Positions 23,812 to 35,350 of a DNA stretch of 64,000 nucleotides are shown here, piece after piece (within the stretch, counting starts at the first letter, position 1; each line of letters begins with the position of its first letter). The notes beneath the pieces were generated by a model, which had not been told where the DNA came from, ran no database searches, and saw only the letters and a list, made by a program, of their open reading frames with translations. The DNA is taken from positions 9,046,087-9,110,086 of the forward strand of contig CM040447.1 of the NCBI GenBank assembly GCA_022749755.1, written 5' to 3'. A program made the translations under genes and the position numbers. Source of the stretch: Azadirachta indica. Lineage: Eukaryota; Streptophyta; Magnoliopsida; Sapindales; Meliaceae.

Positions 23812-26047
23812 ATGAGTAGACAAGGGAATGGGAATACGAGTGAGGAGAATGATGAGTTTGAAGATAACCAGGTTGAGTCATATTGATAGTAGTCAGCGTC
23901 TCTTAGTTCAATACCCTCGCCCCCCGACTTAACTAGGGAAAACAGCCAATTCGAGGCTGATAAGTTCCTTTCTAGTATCACTGAGGCTGACCTAACAGCC
24001 TTCAGAAAACTCTACCAAATCCCTAGCTCTGTTACTCTTAGGGTCCTAGAATCCAACGAATTCCCAAGTTGTCTGAGGGGGGATAGAGTGGCTTTTATCA
24101 AGGAGCTATTTCTCTTAGGGCCTACGTTACCATTGTAACCATACTTTGCTAATTTGTTCTACGGCTTCGGAATTCCTCTCTACCTGTTGAACCTAAATGG
24201 ATAAAGAACCATCACCGAGCTATATATGATCTGCGCTACAGCTAAGCAAACCCCACCGATCATCAGGGAAATTAAATATTTATTTTTGCTGAAGAAAGGA
24301 CCAAAAAAATTTCCAAGCTTTTACTACCTTTAGGTTCGCACCAATGCTTATAGATTGGTTATGGGCAACCCTTCTTGTTACAAAAATTAGAAGGACATAT
24401 GGTTTTACATGGGTAAGGACTAGTACTAGTATTTCTTAGCCGAGATGAACATATATGGTCTTATGCCTTATACATTCGAACTCGTTCTTCGTAAGTATAT
24501 CTAATAGGGTTGGAATGATGTATTTGGTTGTTCATGCTAAATGCCATTACTAAAGATTTACTAATATCTTCTTTGTTTAGGCAACTAATTAAGGTTCAAA
24601 GCCTGACTTAGCTTGTCCTGCTTTTGTTGAGATCAATGAGTGGCGCGCAAACCAAGCTGATAAGAAGACTCTACTTGTTAAGGCCGCCCTTACTCATAAA
24701 GAGCTTAAAGCTGCTCTCAGGGCAGAAAAAGAATTAGTCTTAGAAGAGAAAAAGAATTAGTCTTAGAAGTCGACTGAAGCGTATCCGCCACTAGTAAGAG
24801 TGAATATTTCGCCCGTCCTCTTTCTTGAAACTCTTTCACCTTTACTCATGTTTTGTATGAGCCTTCATCTCATTTTTTATGCTTTATAGGGAAAATGGAT
24901 CCAAAAAAAGGAAGGGGAAGCTCTTAAGCTCCTTAGGTATGTTCTCTCTTCGTTGAAGACCCAGATTAGGGCTTCAAAAGAGAACCAGCAAAAGCCTGTA
25001 AAAAAATCTAAACAAGGCAAGAGGGGTCGCTTAAGTAGAAAGCAACAGATTAAAAGCCAAAAGGGAAAAAGACTGACCAGAGCTCTAAGAAAGACAAAAA
25101 GAAACCTATCAAGGACAAAGAAAAGTGCTTAGTGGAGGTTTCTGAAAGTGCCAAGGAGAGGCCGTGCAAAAAACAACATACTAAACAAGGAAAAGAAATC
25201 ATTGAAATGGACAGTCTTTATTGGACAGACATATTGGAGGAGAAAAGGGAGCTGTTTGAGTATCTGATCCTCTCCATTAACCATTTGGACTACTCAATTG
25301 ATTCTTCCATGTCTTTGAAAGTGGAGACTGCCAGCTCCAACGCCGTTAAGGAGAAAATTCATCAACCCTCGATAGGGTAACCACCTTTGACCTTTCCTTT
25401 TTGTTTTATCGCGACTGCCTTATCTAACTTATTGTTCAATTAATGCATGTGTTCTATTATCTTAACTTGCATATTAAAAGTGCAAAAGAACGCTTAATTG
25501 CCAATATAAATTTGTACAAAACAATAGATCATCTAACTTGGTAGAAAAAATTATTTGGAAATTAGTTAAGGGAATCAGATAAATGGGAGGAATATCTAGA
25601 GGCTCAACTGAGCGGGGAAAGGAATAAGTGAGTAGGAGAATGTAGCACCCTCGAGGACAAAATCACTAATCTTAGGGCTTAGGTATCCCAACTCGGGTCT
25701 CATGCAACAAATTTTGCTCATGATAACAAGGATCTGAACGATTAGTTCGCTCGAACTAAGGCTAACATAGAAGAATAATGTGACGCCTCTACCAAAGAAG
25801 CTTTGAAGCTAGCCTGCAAGATCTTTTAGAAGAAATATGAGGAACTTGACATGAGTTGGCTTTTCGACAATCTCCACATTGCCTGACCCATTCAATCGGA
25901 AGCTAGGGATCCAAGAAAGACATTCATCGAAAAGCCTGCTCAGGGTCCTAATCTTGCTCAACCCAATCTTGTTCAACCTGGTCCAACCATGTCTCTTTCT
26001 ATGACTCCGACCTTTGGCATTATATCTTCTCCGAAGGGCACTCAATA
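23812..26047 (+). pseudogene. Antisense extra ORF of Tat element (gypsy-type transposon protein, Transposase_28-like)
   Basis: The first Met considered is at 23,812 (MSRQGNGNTSEEN). One reading frame runs from there to about 24,510 and gives FLSSITEADLTAFRKLYQIP, then SSVTLRVLESNEFPSCLRGD, the hallmark of plant proteins labelled putative gypsy-type transposon. It is followed by FYGFGIPLYLLNLNG and YGLMPYTFELVLRKYI. Probable introns follow (donor after about 24,491). A Lys-rich region (24,900-25,380) and a coiled-coil tail with an acidic and Pro-rich end (25,590-26,047) complete the usual layout. At least nine in-frame stops (TAA, TAG, TGA) interrupt the first part, yet I see no frameshift there. 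Extra antisense genes between pol and the 3' LTR are known for Tat-lineage elements; their function is unknown. Confidence 0.75.
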
Positions 26048-26639
26048 ATTTTTGTAATTCCTCTGTGTTTAAAAACTTATGTAAGGTTTAAATGATTACT
26101 TTGTGAATAAAGATTCTTTTAATGAAAGTTTAGATTTACTTTTATTTCTCTTTTCTTCTGTTTTTGCTAATGTAATGTTTTTGCTGTATAATTGAATCAC
26201 CGAGACGACCTGAAACTCGTCTTTAACCAAATATTAGCGATGACCTGATTTTTAAATTACTCATTTCGCATCCTAAACTGAGGTCAAGTTAACGATAAAG
26301 AAAGTTATCATTGCTGAAACCAAATCTGAAGTTGGTATAATATTTTAATGAGTAAATTTTTCTATTTGAACCAAACCGAGGTCAAATCTTTTTGCAATAA
26401 TAATGTTCTGAAACCAAGAATTACTTTTGACGTTTGTTGCTTAGTTTGAATTGAGGTCAGACCTTATTATAACAATTTTCAAATAGAACTAGAATCTAAT
26501 AACTTCTTAACTATCAGTGTCCGATCTGAATTGAGATCAGATCTTTTCATAACAAATCCAAGTAGATGACCAAGCAATTATTGCGCGATCTGAACTGAGG
26601 CCAAATCCTTTTAAGCGATATTCTCTTTAAAGGAAATAC

Positions 26640-29600
26640 TTTTTCAAAGTCTCTGCGTACCATAGCTTTTTGACCTTTTTCCCAGCTAAGTGTTATAGTT
26701 TATAAACTCTTGGCTTAACTATCTTGACCACGTTGTACGGGACCCCTTTGCCGAGTATTTTAATGTTTAGAGTAATCCATCGCAGCACTATGTCCTTTTC
26801 TCGAAAAACTCTTAAATGAACCCTCTTATTGTAGTATTTTGCCACCCTTTGCTAATAGGCAGCCATCTTGATGAGTACCTGATCGCGTTTTTCCTTTAGC
26901 AAATTTAAGCTCAACTCTATTGCCTCATCGTTCTTAAATTTGTCAAAGTGCCTTACTCTAAATGAGGGTACCATGATTTTTATTGGTGTTACCACTTCAC
27001 AACCAAATGCTAGTGAATTGGGTGTTTCGCCAGTCGTTGTTCTCGCTGTCGTTTGATAAGCTTAAAGGACCTGAGGTAAGTCATCCACTCATCTTCCCTT
27101 TTTATCATTAAGTTGTTTCTTCAATGCCTTCTTGATAATTTTGTTCACTCCTTCCCCCTATCCATTTGCTTTGAGATGAGCGGGGTACATGAATTTGAGG
27201 TTGATACTCAGGTGAACACAAAATTCTTTTAATTTTGTATTATCAACCTACTTGCCGTTGTCAATTATTAGTATACGAGGAATCCTGAACCGATAAATTA
27301 TATTCTTTTCCACAAAAGTGATGGTTTTTTTCTCTGTTATGATAGATAGTAACTTCGCTTCCACCCATTTCGTAAAATATTCGACAGCTACAATTACATA
27401 CTTTATCTAAGCATGTCCTGTTAGAAGCGGGCAAATCAAATCTAGCCCTAACTAATCAAAAGGTTATGCGCTGAATAAAGGGGTGACCTATTTGGGGGAT
27501 TTTTTTGGGATGTCCCTATGAAGCTAGCAACTTGAGCAAGACTGAGTTGTCTTCATCACGTCTAGGTGAAAGTCGACCAATAATATCCTTGACACAAAAT
27601 ACGGTATGCCAAAGACCTGCCTCCCCCATGGTCGCCGCAACTGTTCATGTGGACTTCTCTGAGCACGTAGTCTGCCTCCTTTTCGTCGACACATTGCAAG
27701 TAGGGCAGCCCAAATCCCTGCTTAAATAGTATCTCATCAATCACCGAATAATGTGAGAATTTGCTTTTAATTCTCTTGCCTTCCTCCTTATCCTCGAGCA
27801 GCTTTCCTTCAAGAATATATTTTCAGATTGGATCCATCCAAGTCTGAACTTAACATGACACATTGATCTGGTTTATCTCCGCCTTTAATTTTTCCACACT
27901 TTTCTGATACAGCACTCTTAAAGGAATTGTCGTAGGAAACCTTCCCTGCAACATTGAAGATAATTTCGTTAAGGCATCCATTTTCGCATTCTCCATCCGC
28001 GGGATCTAGGTTACCACTACCCCTCTGAAGCACTTCACTAATTCCATGACCTTACTCAAATAGGCGTTCATGTTTTCGCCCCTTTGCCTGAAACTTTCTA
28101 GAGACCTAGTTCATCACCAATTGTGAATCGTCCCTTATTTCAAGGCACTCCACCTCAATTGAGAAAATTAAGTCAAGTCTCACTAATAAAGTTCATACTC
28201 TACTTCATTGTTGGCTACTTTGAAATCAAAGTGTAGGGCATAAGCTAACTCCTCATTCCCTAGTCCGATTAGGATTATACAGGCTCCCCCACCTTGAGTA
28301 TTTAACGCCTCGTCTGTGTATAGGTGCCACAACTCTAAGTCTCCTCAGTCTTTTCTCGTAATCTGTTCAGCTGCATTGTCGGATAGTGAAACACCATCAG
28401 CTTTCGTCTCCATTAAGCAGGTCTACGTGAATTGTCCGCCCACCTTTACACTCTCAATACTTGTTAGTTCGCTTATCTGTCGTATCACTATTACCTCTAA
28501 GATTAACCTTTCTGCAATGAAATCCATCAGTGCTTGGGCTTTAATCACCTTGCGGGGTCGATAATTTATATCAAATTTGGTAAGCTCAATTGACCACTTG
28601 ACTAACCTTCTTGAAAGATCTGGCCTGTGGAATATTTACTACAGAGGCTAATTGGTAAGGAATATTACCGTGTATGCTTGGAAGTACAGTCGCAGATTTT
28701 GTGCTACCACTACTAATGCAAGGGCCAGCTTCTTCAAGCGTATCTCTTTTTCCCATCTAACAATGATTTACTTATATCATAGATCGACCAGTTAATCCTT
28801 TTATCTTCTTTTACTAGCACCAAACTCATCGTGTGATCAGTCATTGCCATATACACGTATATTGTGTCCTCAATTAGCAGGTTGGCTAAATGAGGCGAGT
28901 TCGTTAAATAAGCTTTTAATTCCTAAAAACTGTCTTCGCACTCCTTCATCCACCTCGTGCACTTTCCCTTCTTTATGACCTGAAAAAATTGGAAAGATAT
29001 TTCAGTGGCTTTAGAGATAAATATGTTAAGCACAGTTAACTTCCCCGTTAGAGCCTACACCTCGTTCAAAGTGGTTGAGGATTTCATATCAAGTATAGTC
29101 TGAATTTTTTAGGGGTTTGCCTCTATCCCCCGTTCATTGACCATGAACCCTAGGAACTTCTTGGAACTAACTCCAAATGCACATTTTTAGAGATTTCTCT
29201 TCATGTTTTACCTCATAAACAGAGAAAACGTTTCTTTTAAATGCTAAACGTGATCCTCGATTCTGCATGACTTGGAAATCATGTCATTAACATACATCTT
29301 CATTATTTTCTCAATCAAAGGCTTAAAATCATTATTGACCAACCTCTGAAATGTCGCCCCTACGTTCTTTAAACCAAAAGTAACAGTATAACCCCTGGTC
29401 AGTCAAGAATGCCATTTTTTCTTGATCGACTCATGCAACTAGATTTGATTATACACCAAAAATACGTCCATGAAGCTCAACAATTTATGTAAAGTTGTCG
29501 AATCCACTAGTTGATTTATCAATAGGAGTGGGAAATTATCTTTTGGATATACCTTATTCAGGTTGGTGAAGTTGATACACATCCTTCATTTCCCGTTGGC

Positions 29601-30700
29601 CTTCTTACCCATCATTATGTTGGCTACCCAATCCAAATAATACACCTCTTTGATGAATCTTGCTGTGATAAGCTTGCCTACCTTCATTTTTATCACTTTT
29701 CTTCTTTCTTGATTGAAAACTCTTCTTTTTTGCTTTATGGGTTTAAACGTTAGGTTTACTAACAAACAATAAAAAATCACTCTACGGTCAATTCCTGACA
29801 TGTCTTTATAGGTTTAAGCGAACACATCTACATGCTCTCTTAGGACAAAGACCATCTTCTTTTTTTTTTTAACTAGGTAATTGAGAACTGATTTTCACCA
29901 TCCGCTCAGGTCTCAAATGGGCACTGATTCCAGTTTCTCTACTGGTTCAGGCATTAGCTATTTCCTTCCTTGGCCTACACTCCTTTCAAGTTTGTCCATC
30001 TTCTCCTACTGCTTAGCATCTTCCTTATTTAGGTCTCTAACTCATTTCACCATTATACACTAGAATCGCTTCAAAGAGGCCACAAAACATGTCCAAGCAA
30101 CTGTTTGATCCCCTCTTATTATGCCAATCCCCTAGCCTGCATAGAATTTAATCTTCAAGTAATATATGCTTTCCACTGCCCTTATTTTTCTTAAGATTAT
30201 GTGTACTGCATTTTTAGGTCCACAACTTGAAATTCTATCATTATGATCTTTTAATATAATTTGTCTCCTATCATCAGTAGCAACTGAACTGAATCCAACA
30301 GAAGGATGTATGCATCTATAAATCCATATAGAGAGTTATCTGTTGGTCCTATCTTCAGATTGTCAATCTTCAAAGAGTTCGGAGTCTCTTTAAATATTAT
30401 GTTGGCTGAACTCCCTATGTCTACCAAAATTCTGTTAACCTTAGTTTAATCGACTCCAAACTTATTATTAAGGCGTTATCGTGGGAATAGCTAACCCTCA
30501 CGTCTCTTCATCGGTGAACATGATTGGGACTGACGCTAAACAAGTTTTTTTCTCAACTCAGACGTTCATCATATAGTGATCTACAGGAGTTCTCGACAAC
30601 AAATACCTTAAATAATTCTTCCTTGCGTTACTAGAGTTACCCACCAACGTTGATCCTCCCGAAATTACAATGCTTTTATGAACATAATCTTTTGATTCTA
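26640..30700 (-). pseudogene. Ty3/gypsy pol remnant: protease, reverse transcriptase, RNase H, integrase
   Basis: Reading the minus strand from high to low coordinates. Protease: LVDIGSSANI at about 30,390-30,431 (catalytic Asp kept). Reverse transcriptase: KLLSFMDVF at 29,461-29,490, and MKMYVNDMI near 29,285-29,305, where YVND replaces the YVDD catalytic motif. RNase H: LYTDEALNTQGGGACIILIG near 28,265-28,325. Integrase: a zinc-finger region with EADYVLREVHMNSCGDH and ILCQGYYWSTF (27,562-27,700), core segments YFTKWVEAK (about 27,370) and IIDNGKQV (about 27,260), and KANG-stop-GEGVNK near 27,160, where the last catalytic Glu region begins with a Gln codon turned to stop. Numerous in-frame stops make the gene dead. 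Domain order is that of Ty3/gypsy. Confidence 0.85.
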
Positions 30701-30739
30701 TTCTCCTGTGTGGTAAGTCCTTTCCTATTTCGTACGTTC

Positions 30740-32500
30740 TGGGTCTCTCAGATCTATAACACTGATTCGTCGTATGATCATAGTTTCAGTGGAATGCACA
30801 CCTTCTTTCATTGTTGCAAATGCTCGACATTGACCTTAAGGGACGAGGTTCGGGTAGCAAGCTTGAATCCTTAATCTCCACATATATCACCGACAAAGGA
30901 GCATTCAGCTTTGTAAATTTTTTCTGTCCTGAATGAGAGCGACTCTCTTAACCCCTTCCCTTAGCGGGGAGGGGACTTTTTTCATTGCTCAGTTTCTCCT
31001 TCATATCTCATGCATTGAAATCCGTGACCCTGCCTTTGCTCAGATTTGTCATTGTAACATGGTCACAGAAAATCTTCTCTCTTTATAAAGGGCCTCAGAT
31101 CAGGCCACTACGAACCTTTCCAATTTCCCCTATACTCAGGTCTTGATCATTGCTCTCTACCTCTTAATTCTTTCAATCTCTCTTTCTTCTTTTTTAGCAG
31201 CACCCAATCCTCAATTTTAATTTCTTCGAAAATCTCCTTCCGAGCCTGGTCATATGTAGTTACGACTCACTTGTAAATAGTGAACCATCTCTTATTCATC
31301 CTTAACCCCCTCTTGAGTCCTTCGAATGTTAAAGGATGTGATAAAGCATCAGATTCCATGACTTCCTAATGATACCTTTTTATGAAACTTTTTAATATCT
31401 CATCTCTTCCTTGCTTTATCAGCAACAACAAGCTGGGTTTTTTTGTCACGGTCACCGCTCCTCTGAGCTCATTAACGAACTATATGCAAAGTTGATCAAA
31501 ACTCTTCACACTTTTCGGCCTCAAATTTTTGTACCAATGTCGCGCTTGCCTTTCAAGGTCAGGGTGAACGGTGGCATATCTGCAGCTCCGTTAATCCTTG
31601 TAGCATCATCATTTCCCTAAAAAGATCGATGTGTAATGTCAGATCCGTCTTTCCCGAGTACAGCAGGATTTGGGGCATCTTAAATGTTCGAGAAAGGGTG
31701 ATCTTGTATTTGCTTCAAGAAGGGGGACTTCAATGAGAGTTCTACCCCTTCCGATATGTTCCCGTCCCGCTACATGTCTTTTTGCCTTTAGGCTTGTAAT
31801 TACTCAGTAAGCTCCCGGATCCTCTCCTTCATTTCTCTCCTGCTTACCATTGATCGACAATGGCCATTGCTTGATCAGGTGTTTTCTCGGTGATGGCCTT
31901 GCCCCTATGCTTCTTGCACTTCTAGTTCAAGTAAATTTGCATGTCTACCAAACTCGTACTACGCTCGGGTCTTCTTTTGCCCTGACTTTGTTCATGCTGA
32001 TCAAGGGCCAGTTTTTTATCATGCTTTTCCACATCGCGAAGAGGAATTTCTTCGTTGCTACCTTCAGGTAGTAGTCTCTCCGTTCGGATCTTTTCCTACC
32101 TTTCTTCGCTCTGCCTCTGCTGTTTACTCCCCAGTTTCTTAAGGGGTGATGCTTTGCGATGGATTCTCGGTGAGGAAACACTTTCTTCATTCTCTAGATA
32201 TCCCAACTTCGCTAGATTGCATTTGCCGATACTGTCCTCCTAAATCATCCTCCTCAAATTCTCAATTTCCCTCTCCATTATTTCTGCTTTGTCTTTCAAG
32301 GGCTTTATTTGCTTGTCTTTCTCCAGATACTTTTGTTTGCTTTCCTGCAATTGCTATGCAAGATGGATTGCGTCCACTTTTGCTTCATGCATCGTTGTTC
32401 GTCCTTGGGACAATCGTAACGAGGCTGAGGGGACATTAGAATCCATTGAATCCTCTTCGCGGAGTTTCTCGACAAACGACCTCTTGAATATTATTTGCTC
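30740..32500 (-). pseudogene. Ty3/gypsy gag remnant
   Basis: Upstream of pol on the same strand. The Retrotrans_gag-like core lies about 31,250-31,700 (segment beginning ILLYSGKTDLTLHIDLFREMM). Toward pol there is a Cys/His segment, ERRCAFH-stop-NYDHTTNQCY, near 30,745-30,800, where the stop is a likely CGA-to-TGA change; this CxxH...H...C pattern is usual in Tat Gag. A charged N-terminal part runs to about 32,500. Frames contain stops. It would have encoded the capsid/nucleocapsid of the retrotransposon particle. Confidence 0.7.
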
Positions 32501-32532
32501 CTTAATCATTGCCATAGCTTTTTATCATAACT

Positions 32533-32550
32533 CCCTACAGATGGCGTTAA
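32533..32550 (-). other. Primer binding site-like sequence
   Basis: On the minus strand TAACGCCATCTGTAGGGA directly follows the 5' LTR. Apart from the second and third bases it follows the TGGCGCC... consensus common in plant gypsy elements. I do not assign the tRNA. Confidence 0.5.
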
Positions 32551-32989
32551 CTATTAATATCGTAATTTGAAACTTCGATACCACACAGTATATATTAAAT
32601 TTTTCTCTTCTTCGCTTAAAAGAAAAAATCTCTTTATTGCCTATTTTTGAGCAAGTGCATGAATGAATTTACATGAAAAGAATGTGAAACATTTATAGTG
32701 TTAATTTTTTTGTCCTAATAACATTAGGAATTCTAATAAAATCCGGAGTATATCTTGCAGAATTCTAATTTATCTTAAATTAAGGCTTCCAGAATTGGCT
32801 GTTCTTACTTTGCAAAGATCTTTTTCTGATAAGACTTCATTCGTGAAATGTTTGACCAGAATCCCTACCGAGTCGACCGAATCAGAATGCACCGCGATTG
32901 ATTTAGCATTAAGAGTGGCTGATCAGACATTAAGTCTACTAATTGTGAAGTCCGTTAATCTTATGGGCCTGAGCCCATCTTCCCAAACA
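32551..32989 (-). repeat. 5' LTR of the Tat-type element
   Basis: Direct repeat of 22,215-22,651. Its far end is CTTCCCAAACA at 32,979-32,989, followed by the GTTAC target copy. The near end is more diverged (CTATTAATATCG against GATACCAAAATT), so that boundary is uncertain by a few bases. Confidence 0.85.
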
Positions 32990-34840
32990 GTTACAAATAT
33001 ATATTCAAAATGTTAAATTTATTAACTTGATTACATATTTAAAGTATTTTTAAAAAGATATATCTCCTACAACAATTATAAAATTTTAATTTATTATTAA
33101 AAAATTTATCATCAATTTATAATTTTTTTTTTTTTCAAATCTTGTAATACAAATCAAATTTTTATTTCTTCTTAGTAATAGTATATTAATTAGTTAATAC
33201 AATTATCAATTTTTATTTTGTTATTGAGAGCTAAAACATTAATTTTTAATCTTTTACCAAATATTATAATATGATTAAATCTTTATATGTTTTTAATAAT
33301 AAATAAATTATTTATTTATATGTGAACCACAATTTCATATATCATCAAAATAATATAATAAAAATAAACATTTGATTATTTCTTAATTAATTGTTAGCAC
33401 AAAGTATCAAATTTGATTAATACATTTATATGAATGTTTTTGTTAACCTATATAATTAGAAAAATAAATAATTGTATTAGTAAATATATGGGTAATTGTA
33501 GTTATTTTAAATTAAAAAATGATTTTATATATATAACATAGAATTTTTAAAAATAAAAGTAGTATATTGATAAGGATTTCAAATATCACAAAAATATATT
33601 TAAAGTACTAAATTTATTGACTTGAATATATATTTAAAATATTTAAAAAAAATAGCTCCTACAATTATTAATTTTTAATTTGTCATTAAAAAATATTTAT
33701 CTAATTAAAACGCTTAGTTATGTTATGATTAAAATATAATTAGTCATTGCATCTTATTATAAAGTTTTAATTGCTTAGTGCTATAAATATTTTATTTGAT
33801 AAATAAAAAATAAAATTTGAAAAGAAAAATGAATCTTTAAGAACTTTTTTCTTTTTGTTAATCTTGTGTTACTATTTAAACTATTAATTTATTAATTTGA
33901 TTAAATATTTAAAGTATTTAACAAAAATTAGTTTCTACAATTATCATTTTTGAATTTGTTATTAAAAAATATAATCAATTTTTAATTTTTTATCAAATAC
34001 CGTAATATAAATCAGATTTTTATATCTTTTTAATAATAATAAATTATTTATTTATATATATAGAATCACCATTTCACTTATCATCAAAATAATATGATAA
34101 AATAAATATTTGACTTTTTCATGAATTAATTGTTAAACATAATATAAATGATAACAATTATCAATTTGATTAGCACAATTTATATAAAATATTACAACTA
34201 ATAAAAATTTTTATAAAACAAAAAATAAAATTTTATTGATAATTTATTATTATTAACCTATATAAATAGAAAAATAAATAAGTGTGATAATAAATTATGA
34301 TATAAGTTTCAAAAGAATTGATAAAGTTAGAGAAATCTATTAAATCAATCTTAAAGTTTTTATTTTTTTTATAATTTTACATAAAAATATTATGTTTGGC
34401 AAATAATAAAATAAAATATAAAGAGAGAGAAATTATTCAAGAAATTATTTGTTTTAATCTTATATTACTACATTATAACATATAAATTCATTAATTACAA
34501 ATTAATTATTTTGCTTGACATTAATTTATTATTTATATTTAATTAAAATTTATACTTCTAATTTTTTAATTATTAACAATTATTCAATTTTATTAGTTTT
34601 GAATTGTTTTAGTATATTTTTTTTTGTTAAGAAAATAAAATTTAAATTTTTTTAACATTAATTAAATTGAAAATATATAAATAATTATAAAGAATTTAAT
34701 TGATTAAATTAAAAATTTATACATTTTTTTAAAGAGCTTGTTCGACTAAAATGAAAGTAATATAACTTGTATAATTATTTAGTAAATAAAATAGATATTT
34801 ACATGATTAATTAAATAAAATTTGAATTTCAAAATAGAAA
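32990..34840. repeat. AT-rich repeat with ~0.75-0.8-kb direct duplication
   Basis: Interior of the hAT-type element continuing after the retrotransposon. Landmarks recur in direct order about 740-810 bp apart: ATCATCAAAATAATAT at 33,338 and 34,080, and CTATATAA(T/A)TAGAAAAATAAATAA at 33,449 and 34,259. The block TTAAAGTA...CTACAA...TTATTAAAAAAT occurs near 33,040, 33,640 and 33,905. The same family forms the palindromes at 16-18 and 20-21.4 kb. No genes. Confidence 0.7.
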
Positions 34841-35028
34841 TTTGGAACGGGATGAGAAAAGAGGCTCCATTTCCATCCCTGACCCAATTTTTAGATGGGG
34901 ATGAATTTTCATCCCCGAACTTGATCTGATCTTTGAATTTTCAAAAAATTCTACTTCCATCCCTACCCCAAAGGGGTCGAGCCTCCAAAGCTAGCTCTGC
35001 CAGAAAAATTGCCATCTCTAGGGAGCAC

Positions 35029-35195
35029 GGCTTCAACGGGTCGGGCTTCATGGCCGAACTCAAATAAATTTAAATGAATTCGGACCAACCTGGCATGATT
35101 ACTAATTTGTGTTTGTCTGAGTTGGGCCGGCCTGTAAACCCGCTTGGGTTCATTTCAAGGGACCCGGCCCGGATATCTCTAGTTCTCTTAAACAG
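35029..35195. mobile_element. Second hAT-type end fragment
   Basis: GC-rich sequence with GGGCCGGCC- and GGCCCGG-type motifs ending GGATATCTCTAG near 35,181-35,192, complement CTAGAGATATCC. This is the look of a right-hand end of another plant hAT/MITE family. No left partner was found. Confidence 0.4.
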
Positions 35196-35350
35196 TTTCA
35201 TTATAATAAAATTTGATTAGATTCTACCTTAAATAAATTTTGAAAAGGAAAAGTGCTAACATTTAATGACGACAAGACTAATGGGACAGTGCTAAGTTGT
35301 GAACGTGCAAGTTAGTTATCTTATTATTCATTCTTCCCTGCGAACTGAAA

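Larger units (their letters stand above)
22215..32989 (-). mobile_element. Tat-type Ty3/gypsy LTR retrotransposon with antisense extra gene
   Basis: Two direct repeats of about 438 bp (22,215-22,651 and 32,551-32,989) enclose a minus-strand gag-pol and a plus-strand antisense gene. The ends are TGTTGATACC...CCCAAACA, i.e. TG...CA on either strand. Flanks GTAAC (22,210-22,214) and GTTAC (32,990-32,994) form a 5-bp target duplication with one change. On the minus strand, just inside the 5' LTR, TAACGCCATCTGTAGGGA resembles the TGGCGCC-type primer binding site of Tat elements with GG changed to AA. LTRs look about 85% identical by eye, so the insertion is old. It sits inside the hAT-type element. 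Confidence 0.85.
21705..35020. mobile_element. hAT-type non-autonomous element, expanded by nested insertions
   Basis: The left end TACGGATGGCGAC (21,705) and the complement of the right end, TAGAGATGGCAAT (35,020), agree at 9 of 13 positions and resemble the TAGAGATGGCAA ends common in plant hAT elements. Flanks are GTGAGCAC (21,697-21,704) and GGGAGCAC (35,021-35,028), 7 of 8 identical, as expected for an 8-bp hAT duplication. Both ends are GC-rich with repeated CATCCCC/GGGGATG motifs typical of these elements. No hAT transposase was seen. Subtracting the nested retrotransposon leaves about 2.5 kb of mainly AT-rich repeat. Confidence 0.65.

Noticed and set aside
31411..32570. Several plus-strand open frames of 60-97 codons
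   Set aside because: They are antisense to the minus-strand gag remnant of the retrotransposon and have no independent support.
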